Shown in pieces: positions 43,701-52,475 of a DNA stretch of 64,000 nucleotides (the first letter of the stretch is position 1; each line of letters begins with the position of its first letter). The notes under the pieces were generated by a model. That model was given only the letters and a program-made list of their open reading frames with translations, was not told where the DNA came from and made no database searches. Source of the DNA: Hymenopus coronatus (taxonomy: Eukaryota; Arthropoda; Insecta; Mantodea; Hymenopodidae); the NCBI GenBank assembly GCA_030762935.1, contig CM060890.1, positions 152,306,129 to 152,370,128 on the forward strand. The letters run 5' to 3'. Made by a program: the position numbers and the translations under genes.

Positions 43701-45697
43701 CGCCCTAGCTCAGGATGTCAGTAGCCTGGAAACTTTTCAGGACGTGGCGAGATACAGCAGCTTTATTACTGTAGTTGAGTCTTGCAACACAGTGGTATTG
43801 TAGTTTGTATGTGGGCGCCCTATCACAGGATGTCAGAACCAAGGAAACTTTTTCAGTGTGTGGTGAGACACAAGAGCTTTACTACTTTAGTTGGAACTTG
43901 CAACACACTCGTATTGGTGTGGGTATGTGGGCGCCCTAGCTCAGGACATCAGTTGCATGGAAACTCTGTGACGGCGTGGTCAGACACAAGAGCTTTATTA
44001 CTTTAGTTGGGCGTTGCAACACAGTCGTATTGCTGTGGGCATGTGGGCGCCCTATCTCAGGATGTCAGTAGCAAGAAAACTTTTTCAGGGCGTGATGAGA
44101 CACAAGAGCTTTATTACTTTAGTTGGGAGTTGCAACACACTCGTATTGGTGTGGGTATGTGGACGCCCTAGCTCAGGATGTCAGTAGCAAGGAAACTCTT
44201 TAAGGGCGTGGTGAGACACAAGAGCTTTATAACTGCATTTGCCCTGGCAACACACTCGTATTGGTTTGGGTATGTGAGCACCCCAGCTCAGGATGTCAGT
44301 AGCATGAAAACTGTTACAGGGCGTGGTGAGACACCTGAGCATTACTGCTTAGTTCGGTCTTGCATCTAACTCGTATTTGTGTGAGTATGTGGGCGCCATA
44401 GCTCAGGACGTCAGTAGTATGGAAACTCTCTAAGGGCGGGGTTGAGACTCAAGAGCTTTAATACTTTCGTTGGGCCTTGCAACACACTCGTATTGGTGTG
44501 GGTATGTGGGCGCCCAACTCAGGACATCACTAGCATGGAAACTCTTTCACGGCGTGGTGAGACACAAGAGCTTTATTACTCTAGTTGGGCCTTGCAAACA
44601 CAGTCATATTGGTGTGGGTATGTGGGCACCCTATCTCAGGATGTCAGTAGCAAAGAAACTCTTTCAGGACGTGGTGAGACACAGCAGCTTTATTACTTTA
44701 GATGGGCCTTGCAAAACAGTCGTATTGGTGTGGCTATGTGGGCGCCCTAGCTCAGGATGTCAGTAGCATGGAAACTCTTTCTCGGCGTGGTGAGACACAA
44801 GAGTTTTATTACTTTAGTTGTGCCTTGCAACACACTCGTATTCGTGTGGGTAGTTGGGCACCCTAGCTCAGGATGTCAATAGCATGACAACTCTTACAGG
44901 GCGTGGTGAGACACAAGAGCGTTATTGCTTAGTTCGGTCTTGCATCTAACTCGTATTTGTGTGAGTATGTGAGCACCATAGCTCAGGATGTCAGTAGCAT
45001 GGAAACTCTTTAAGGGCCTGGTGAGACTTAAGAGCTTTAAAACTTTAGTTGAGCCTTGCAACACACTCGGTATGGTGTGTATCTCAGGATGAAGTAGCAA
45101 GGAAACAGTTTCAGGGCGTGTTGAGACACAAGGGCCTTATTACTTTAGTTGGGCCTTGCAAAACACATGTATTGGTTTGGGTATATGCTCGCCTTTGCTC
45201 AGGATGTCAGTAGCATTAAAGCTCTTTCAGGGCGTGGTGAGACACAAGAGCTATAATACTTTAGTTGGGCCTTGCAACACACTCGTAATCGTGTGGGTAT
45301 GTGGGTGCCCTAGATCAGGATATCAGTAGCATGGGAACTCTTTCAGTGCGCGGTGAGACACGAGAGCTTTATTGCTTAGTTCGGTCTTTCAACACACTCG
45401 TATTGGTGTGAGTATATGGGTGCGCTAGATCTGGATGACAGTAGCATGGAAACTCTTTAAAGGCGTGCTGAGACACATGAAATTTATTACTTTAGATGGG
45501 CCATGTAACACACTCGTATTTGTGTTGCTATGTGGGCGTCCTTGCTCAGGATGTCAGTAGCATGGAAACTGTTTTTGGGCGTGATGAGATACAAGAGCTT
45601 TATTACTTTAGCTGGGCCTTGTAACTCATTCGTATTGGTGTGGGTATGTAGGCACCCTAGCTCAATATGTCAATAGCATGGAAACTTATTCAGGGCG

Positions 45698-45982
45698 TAA
45701 ATGGAAATGCCGCGTTATTTATGGACGCTCTTTAACTGCTGTGGATCTAAGCGTCCCATTCTATACTGGGTGGGAAGGACCGCTTAATTTTGCTCAGAGG
45801 CCTCTCTTATCAGACATGAGGTTCGTTTACGTGCTGTAAATCTAGGACATGGGACCAACGGCTTTACTTCCCTTCCGAAGGAAGCCATGCTAAGGATTTT
45901 TACATCGTCCTCCGCCGGGTTTGAACCCGCGACCTTGGGTATCTGAAGCTAGCATGGTAACCATTACACCACGGAGGGCGAT
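45698..45982 (-). mobile_element. tRNA-derived SINE, copy 2 (family 1), inserted in the 116-bp array
   Basis: Read on the minus strand from the right edge, the head CCCTCCGTGGTGTAATGG is a good tRNA A-box region. The B box GGTTCAAACCC lies about 40 bases further, in the context CGCGGGTTCAAACCCGGCGG. The body matches copy 1 at 23087 and includes CTTTACTTCCCTTCCGAAGG on the plus strand. The array monomer is duplicated on both sides as CTTATTCAGGGCG (45685-45697) and CTCTTTCAGGGCG (45983-45995). That is a 13-bp target-site duplication with two differences, as expected for LINE-driven retroposition. This is the best preserved SINE in the window, and its internal promoter may still be readable by Pol III. 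Confidence 0.93.
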
Positions 45983-48900
45983 CTCTTTCAGGGCGTGGTG
46001 AGACGCAATAGCCTTATTGCTTAGTTTGGTCTTGCAACACACTCGTATTGGTGTGAGTAAATGGGCGCCTTAGCTCAGGATGTCAGTAACATGGAAATTC
46101 TTTATAGCCGTGGTGAGGCACAAGAGCTTTATCACTTTAGTTGGGCCTTGCAACGCACTCGTATTGGTGTGGGTATGTGGGTGCTCTAGCTCAGGATGTC
46201 AGTAGCAAGGAAACTCTTTAAGGTCTTGGTGATACACCAGAGCTTTACTACTTTATTTGGGCCTTGCAACACATTCGTATTTGTGTGGGTATGTGGGCGT
46301 CCTATCTCAAGATGTCAGTAGCATGGAAACCCTTACAGAGCGTAGTGAGACACAAGAGCTTTATTAGTTTAGCTGGGTCTTGCAACACACTCGTATTGGT
46401 GTATGTGGGCGCCCTATTTCAGGATGTCAGTAGAATGGAAACTCCTTCTGGGCGTGGTGAGATACAAGAGCCTTATTACTTCAGTTCGGCCATGCAACAC
46501 ACTTGTATTGGTGTGGGTATGTGGGCTCCCTATCTTAGGATATCAGTAGCAAGGAAACTCTTTCAGGGCGTGGTGAGTCACAAGATCTTTATTACTTTAG
46601 TTGGGCCTTGCAACACACTCGTATTGTTGTGCGTATGTGGGCTCCATAGTTCAGGATGTCAGTAGCATGGAAACTCTTTAAAGCCGTGATGAGACACAAG
46701 AACTTTTTTCACTTTAGCTGGGCCTCTCAACATACAAGTATTGGTGTGGGTGTGTGAGCGCCCTAGCTCTGGATGTCAGTAGCATTAAACTCTTTCAGGG
46801 CGTAGTGAGAAACAAGTGCTTTATTACTTTAGTTGGGCCTAGCAACACTCTGGTATTGGTGTGGGTATGTGGGATCCCTAGCTCAGGATATCAGTAGCAT
46901 GGAAACTCTTTCTGGGCGTGGTGAGACGCAAGAGCTTTATTAATTTAGTTCGGCCATGAAACACACTCGTATTGGTGTAAGTATTTGGGCGCGCTAGCTC
47001 AGGAAGTTAGTAGCAAGGAAACTCTTTCAGGGTGTAGTGAGATACAGGAGCTTTATTTCTTTATTTGTGCCTTGCAACACACTCGTATTGGTGTGGGTGT
47101 GTGAGCGCCCTAGCTCTGGATGTCAGTAGCAAGGAAACTCTTTCAGGGCGTAGTGAGACACAAGTGCTTTATTACTTTAGTTGGGCCTAGCAACACTCTG
47201 GTATTGGTGTGGGTATGTGGGATCCCTAGCTCAGGATATCAGTAGCATGTAAACTCTTTCTTGGCGTGGTGAGACGCAAGAGCTTTATTAATTTAGTTCG
47301 GTCGTGAAACACACTCGTATTGGTGTAGGTATTTGGGCGCGCTAGCTCAGGAAGTTAGTAGCAAGGAAACTCTTTCAGGGTGTAGTGAGATACAGGAGCT
47401 TTATTTCTTTATTTGTGCCTTGCAACACACTCGTATTGGTGTGGGTATGTGGGTGCTCTAGCTCAGGATGTCAGTAGCATGGAATCTCTTTCAGCGCGTG
47501 GTGAGACACAAGAGTTTTATAGTTTTATTTTGGCCTTGCAACACACTCGTATTGTTGTGAGTATGTGGGCGCCCTAGCTCAGGATATCCGTAGCAAGGAA
47601 ACTCTTTGAGGGCGTGGTGAGACACAAGAGCTTTATTAATTTATTTCTGCCTTGAAACACACTCGTTTTGTGCTAGATATTTGGGCGCCCTAGCTCAGGA
47701 TGTTAGTAGCAAGGAAACTCTTTCATGGCGTAGTGAGACACAAAAGCTTTATGGTTTTATTTGGGCCTTGCAACACACTCGTACTGGTGTGAGTATGCGG
47801 GCGCCCTAGCTTAGGATAAAAGAAGCATGGAAACTCTTTAAACGCGTGAGGAGACACAAGAGCTTTAATACTTTAGTTTGGCCTTGCAACACACTCGTAT
47901 TGGTGTGGGTATGTGGGTGCTCTAGCTCAGGATGTCAGTGGCAAGGAAACTCTTTCAGGGCGTTGTGATGCTCAAGAGCATTATTACTTTGGTTTAGCCT
48001 TGCTACACACTCGTATAATTGTGGGTATTTGGGCGTCCAGCTCAGGATGATAGTAACAAGGTAACTCTTTCAGAGCGTAGTGAGACACAAGAGCTTTTTT
48101 ACTTTAGTTGGGACTTGCAACCCACTCGTATTGGTGTGGGTATGTGGGCAGCCATGCTCAGGATGTCAATATCATGGAAACTCCTTCTGGGCGTGGTGAG
48201 ATACAAGAGCTTTATTACTTCAGTTCCGCCTTGCAACACACTTGTATTGGTGTGGGTATTTGCGTACCCTTGCTCAGGATATCAGTAGCATGGAAACTCT
48301 TTCAGGGGGTGGTGGGATACAAGAGGTTTATTACTTTGGTTGGGCCGTGCAACACACTCGTATAGTGTGGGTATATGGGCGCCCTATCTTAGGATATCAG
48401 TAGCAAAGAAACTCTTTCAGGGCGTGGTAATTCACAAGAGCTTTATTACTTTAGTTGGGCGTTGCAACACACTCGTATTGGTGTGGGTATGTGGGTTCCC
48501 TAGCTCAGGATGTCAGTAGCATGGAAACTCTTTAAAGGCGTGATGAAACACAAGAGCTTTATTATTTTAGTTGTGCCTTGCAACATACAAGTATTGTTTT
48601 TGGTTTCTGGGCGCCCTATCTCTGGATGTCAGTAGCAAGGAAACTCTTTCAGGGCGTGGTGAGACACAAGAGCTTTATGAATTAAGTTTGGCCTTGCAAC
48701 ACACTCGAATTGGTGTGGGTATTTGGGCGCCCTAGCTCAGGATGTTTGTAGCAAGGAAACTCTTTCAGGGAGTAGTGAGACACAAGAGCTTTATTACTTT
48801 ATATGGGCCTTGCAACACACTCGTATTGGTGTGCCTATGTGGGCGACCTATTTCAGGATATCAGTAGCATGGAAACTCCTTCACGGCGTGGTGAGAAAGA

Positions 48901-49890
48901 GCTTCATTACGTTATTTGGGCATTGCAACACACTCGTATTGGTTTGGGTATATGGGCGCATTAGCTCAAGATGTCAGTAGCAGGGAAACTCTTTAAGGGC
49001 GTAGTGAGACACAAGTGCTTTATTACTTTAGTTGGGCCTAGCAACACAAGAGCTTTATTAATTTAGTTCGGCCTTGCAAGGCACACGTACTGGTGTGGGT
49101 ATTTGGGGGCCCTAGCGCAGGATGTTAGTAGCAAGGAAACTCTTTCAGGGCGTAGTGAGACACACGAGCTTTATTACTTTTGTTGGGCATTGCAACACAA
49201 TCGTATTGTTGTGGGTATGTGGGCACCCTAGCTCAGTATGTCAGTAGCATGGAAATTCTTTCTGGGCGTGGTGAGAAACAAGAGGTTTATTACTTTAGTT
49301 GGGCCTTACAACTCACTCGTATTGGTGTTGGTATGTGGGTGCCCTAGCTCAGGATGTCAGTAGCAAGGAAACTATTTCAGGGCGTGGTGAGACACAAAAG
49401 CTCAAATTAGTTTAGTTCGGCCTTGCAACACACTCATATTGGTGTGGGTATTTGGATGCCCAGCTCAGGATGTTAGTAGCAAGGAAACTCTTTAAGGGCG
49501 TAGTGAGACACAAAAGCTTTATTACTTTAGTTGGGCCTTGCAGCACACTCGTATTGGTGTGGGTATGTGGGCGCCCTTGCTCAGGATGTCAGTAGCATGG
49601 AAACTCTTTCAGGGCGTGGTGAGACACAAGAGCTTTATTACTTTATTTGGGCCTTGCAACACACTAGTATTGGTGTGGGTATGTGGGCGCCCTAGCTCAG
49701 GATGTCAGTGGCATGGAAACTCTTTCAGGGCGTGATGAGACACCAGAGCTTTATTACTTTAGTTGGGCCTTCCAAAAAACTGGTATTGGTGTGGGTATAT
49801 GGGCACCATAGCTCAGGATGTCAGTAGCAAGGAAACTCTTTCAGGGCGTGGTGAGGCACACTTGCTTTATTAATTTAGTTCGGCCATTCT

Positions 49891-50445
49891 CCGAATCCAA
49901 CACACGCCTATACCTATTATTTTTCTACTATGAAGTTCACTTTACCCATGCCGGACTATTATTATTATTTATTAGTTTGATTCAATGCTATGTTTCGTAG
50001 TCTGATCGGTCTTAAAAATATTTCCGTCACAAGTACTGGTTACACCACGCGCTGAAATATCATATCTTGGTGCTGCCGATGCTCTTCTCCAAGGGCCTCA
50101 CAGTTAAAAGATAGCCTGTGTGACTCCACACCGGATTCTAAATATTACATCTTGGTTGTGCGGAGGTTCTTGACCAAGTGCCTCAGAAAGCGTCCCCTTG
50201 ACCAGCGGAGTGCGTTGCTTTCTGTCCCGTTATGTCCCCTCGGGCAGTGTCCATTTATCCCAGGTGGACGTAACGGTATCTTGTGCCACCAGCTCCTGAC
50301 AACAACTCGGCTACCTATATGGGTTTAAAGTCTTTCTTCCCTTCCCATTTATATTTCCCTTCTTGGTATAATTTAGCTATGATTTATCTTTCCCTTCTGA
50401 ATAACTTTTAGCCCCGTGACATGTACTCTCTCAAAATACAGAGTT
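49891..50445 (-). other. Unassigned spacer, possible retroelement 3' end
   Basis: Minus-strand reading ends in TAATAAATAATAATAATAG (49954-49977 region). Such an (ATT)n tail is typical of LINE or SINE 3' ends. Upstream of it lie two diverged copies of an approximately 85-bp segment: AAATATCATATCTTGGTG at 50055 and AAATATTACATCTTGGTTG at 50139, each followed by a CCAAG-GCCTCA type motif. Nothing codes for reverse transcriptase. The retroelement call is an inference from the tail alone. Confidence 0.35.
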
Positions 50446-50575
50446 TGTATTACGGTGATTTTGGTTTTTGTGTTATGGTGTTGACAGTTTAGGACACAGA
50501 CACAATTTTTTTCTAAAAGTGCTTCTTTAGATTCAGGGATACTCAACGCAATATTCCCGATGGGATGCCGCCTCT
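50446..50575 (+). repeat. Dispersed fold-back family, short fragment
   Basis: GGACACAGACACAATTTTT, CTAAAAGTGCTTCTTTAG and ATTCAGGGATACTCAA match the CA tract and the following segment of the family (compare ATTTTTCTAAAAATGC at 29460). The rest of the element is missing. Confidence 0.65.
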
Positions 50576-50751
50576 ACTTACTGCGCGTAATAGAGAAATT
50601 AACAATGCTATGTAAAAAGACGATTAGAAGTTGCATCGTTTGTGGTCTGTTTGTTAAAATTGTCTTTTTCCTGCTGCAAAATGAGCATCGAGTATTTTGC
50701 TTTCGCTCTCCACCTCCCTCCTTGCAAGCGGCAGGTGTTAGATACAGTCTT

Positions 50752-50826
50752 ACTGCCTAAGTCGGGATTTGAACCACGGATCTCTCGGTCTGTAGGCAGA
50801 TGCTCTAACCACTGAGCCACTTGTGG
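50752..50826 (-). mobile_element. tRNA-like SINE head (family 3)
   Basis: On the minus strand, AAGTGGCTCAGTGGTTAGAG gives the D arm/A box and GTGGTTCAAATCCCG the T arm/B box, 73-75 nt overall. The acceptor stem does not pair (CCACAAG against the CTTAGGCAG end) and the anticodon arm is irregular, so this is not a functional tRNA. The SINE body probably continues on the minus strand toward about 50580. The head gives a characteristic spurious peptide (VAQWLEHLPTDREIRGSNP), of the sort seen where tRNA-derived SINEs are mistranslated. Confidence 0.75.
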
Positions 50827-50831
50827 TTTAC

Positions 50832-50885
50832 CAGGGTAGCTCAGTGGTAGAGACCATGGTTCAAATCCGGGTTTTGGCATTGGAT
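50832..50885 (+). mobile_element. Second tRNA-like fragment, head-to-head with the previous one
   Basis: AGGGTAGCTCAGTGGTAGAG (A box) is followed after a deletion by ATGGTTCAAATCCGGG (B box). The anticodon arm is absent. The fragment lies five bases from the minus-strand head, so two divergent tRNA-like promoters abut. Confidence 0.7.
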
Positions 50886-51499
50886 TGTTGAGTCTGTTAT
50901 CGATGATAGACTTACAGGATGTATTATACAAACAAGTTATTGTAAACAGCGACAGACAATATTATATGTTCTGTTCAGGAAATCTTCCTGTTGGTACAAG
51001 CTCTCTAAGTTGCTTCCAGTAAGCTCGTTACTGAGTGGACAGGTTCATTGCTTACTCAGTTAATTGCAGCCCAAGTGAGATATCGTATTACTCTCCCCTA
51101 GGGGCAGGTTCCTACCTCTAATTGTGGTGTCACTAGAAGTTGTTGGGCCGAGCCCCTGTTAGGATTGGGTTGGGCTCGACATAACAGTGGCCCGAGACTC
51201 TTGTCACGGGGTTGTCAGACACCTGAATGTCCCGCGGCACGAACCTAAGTTAGACGGTATGCTAGATATCAGCCCTGCCGATATTCTCTTCCCTTCTGGG
51301 TTGACACGCGTCAGGTTCCCATACCTGGGGTTTCCAGTAGCCTAGGTATTGCAAGCCACACTTCTGACAGCGGGTACATAGAGCGCAAACAATAGTGGCT
51401 TCCCATGGTCGAGTTCAGCTCTTCAGAGATATTATAATCTAACATATTCTATTGGCCAGCAAGACTGAAGAAGCTTTAAGTTTAAATGCGGGGTTTTAG
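50886..51499. other. GC-rich unassigned spacer
   Basis: This is the least AT-rich non-satellite stretch of the window. It contains imperfect inverted motifs (GGGCCGAGCCCC with GGGCTCG, and GGCCCGAG near 51190) but no long open frame, no tRNA boxes and no tandem structure. I do not recognise it. An unknown repeat family or an untranslated exon are both possible. Confidence 0.4.
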
Positions 51500-51501
51500 T
51501 A

Positions 51502-52123
51502 AGAGGCTCATCCAGAAAGTAACAGACGATTTGACATAACAAAACAATAACGAAAGTTAACGCAAAACTTTATTTACAAAGTTACACTACCTTACTCTAT
51601 TTCTCAACGTCATTGCTATCAAGGTAATTATTGCCACGTTGTACAGATGTTATATTTTTCCACCGCTAAACATCTGAGACAAGATGTCACTGTCACTTTG
51701 AGGTCTTCATGTCTGGGATATCTTTTCCATCCAAAAAGTCATGTACAGTGACCCAATTGAAACACGGTTTTTTTTCTGATTTCTTTTATCAAACTTTGCT
51801 TTCAACTGCTCCATAACGATTGATGAACTTCCACTCCGGTCTTTATCGTACACACTGTTATGTTCCTCCTTGGTTACTCGTAAATTATGTGACATTTCCT
51901 CACTGAAGACTCGTTCATTGCATTATCGCGATATACTTGTGTTATTTGTATATAAAATTCGATTGGACGAATATTTTGTGCATTCAAAAAAACTAATAAT
52001 TTCTTTGACGGTAGAAAAGTATAAGATCTGCATTAAAGTACCGGTACCACGTGACAATAAATACGTAAGGTAGTGTAACTTTGTAAATAAAGTCTTGTGT
52101 TGATAACTTCTCGATGACCCTCG
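51502..52123 (-). mobile_element. Internally deleted mariner-like element
   Basis: The element is 622 bp and flanked by TA on both sides (51500-51501 and 52124-52125). The outer ends are inverted: AGAGGCTCATCCAGAAAGTA on the left and, on the minus strand, CGAGGGTCATCGAGAAGTTA on the right. Both resemble the tips of insect mariner elements. A perfect 29-bp inverted repeat lies further in (51567-51595 and 52065-52093, core ACAAAGTTACACTACC). The interior holds minus-strand fragments of a mariner transposase. With most of the catalytic domain absent, the copy could move only with a transposase supplied elsewhere. It lies 114 bp from the candidate exon at 52238-52394. Confidence 0.82.
51597..51895 (-). 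pseudogene. Mariner transposase relic (N- and C-terminal pieces)
   Basis: The frame at 51895-51707 contains VYDKDRSGSSSIVMEQLKA, then RVSIGSL. This fits the N-terminal helix-turn-helix linker of mariner transposases, which typically reads DxRSGRPS followed by a basic helix and an ISSL-like motif. A second piece in another frame ends GNNYLDSNDVEK with a stop at 51597-51599, matching the usual GxYVEK-like mariner C terminus. The DDE/D catalytic core that should lie between them is gone. A full-length mariner transposase is about 345 residues; under 100 codons remain here, with a frame change. It is non-functional. Assignment to mariner is from motif memory supported by the TA-flanked terminal repeats around it. 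Confidence 0.62.
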
Positions 52124-52237
52124 TACAATATTCCAACTTTCTCCTATTAAACTTGCAATTTATTTTTTTTCGGATGTAGCAACTGCTGCTACAATTCTTT
52201 GTGAGAAGTAAATATTGAGAGAATGCGTGCCTCGTAC

Positions 52238-52394
52238 CTTGTCTGGTGGACGCGATGTAGATCTTGACTACTCTGGGCGAGCAACATCTGGCTGAGGTGA
52301 GATGACCCTCCAGGACCTCTTGTATGGTCTCCTCGCTGCTCATGGCGCAACAGGTGTATGCGCCGCACAGATCAATGTTCCTGCAACACATCAT
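52238..52394 (-). CDS. Candidate coding exon, NACHT/WD-repeat (NWD1/NWD2-like) N terminus
   Basis: On the minus strand the polypyrimidine stretch TTGTTTCTCTTTAAG ends at 52395 and is followed by 157 bp of open frame. The frame ends at CAAG with a donor GTACGAGG (GT at 52237-52236), leaving phase 1. An alternative acceptor, GTTGCAG, would start the exon at 52380. The encoded peptide includes MSSEETIQEVLEGHLTS, then PRVVKIYIASTRQ, which fits the DUF4062-like start of NWD-type proteins. In those proteins a short helical lead precedes a strand of the form RIFxSSTxxDT. The split codon would give G plus the next exon, allowing the expected Asp. Codon use is balanced and GC is higher than in the flanks. 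NWD proteins are large NACHT ATPases with C-terminal WD repeats. No further exon was found in the window. It could also be a chance frame or a retained pseudo-exon. Confidence 0.48.
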
Positions 52395-52475
52395 CTTAAA
52401 GAGAAACAATCGCTACCACACGTGACACTGCATATTACAGCTTATTTGCCTAAACACTTCATGATAAAAATATGA

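Larger units (their letters stand above)
30670..49890. repeat. 116-bp satellite array (about 165 monomers)
   Basis: This is a head-to-tail array of a 116-bp monomer with landmarks GATGTCAGTAGCATGGAAAC, TCTTTCAGGGCGTGGTGAGA, CACAAGAGCTTTATTAC, TTTAGTTGGGCCTTGC, AACACACTCGTATTGGTG and GGGTATGTGGGCGCCCTAGC. The period was checked directly between 42324 and 42440. Each unit carries a dyad, CACAC-tcgtattg-GTGTG. Monomers drift in composition along the array; for example the GCCCAGCTCAGG and TTCGGCCTTGC types cluster at 33600-38100. The numerous 60-175 codon frames, such as 35695-36156, only reflect that the three-unit period (348 bp) has few stops. The sole clear interruption is the SINE at 45698-45982. 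The array ends abruptly near 49890. Confidence 0.97.

Noticed and set aside
45910..45980. Candidate functional tRNA gene on the minus strand
   Set aside because: A and B boxes are good, but the anticodon arm is not well formed and the sequence continues into a SINE body flanked by a target-site duplication.
30822..49735. 60-175 codon frames with a GVVRHKSFITLV-type repeat in the 116-bp array
   Set aside because: They are translation products of the satellite in rotating frames; neighbouring units mutate without regard to codon position.
50752..50826. Candidate functional tRNA gene on the minus strand
   Set aside because: The acceptor ends do not pair and the anticodon stem is irregular. It is better explained as a SINE head.
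50608..50931. 107-codon minus-strand frame containing VAQWLEHLPTDREIRGSNP
   Set aside because: It is the spurious translation of a tRNA-derived SINE head.
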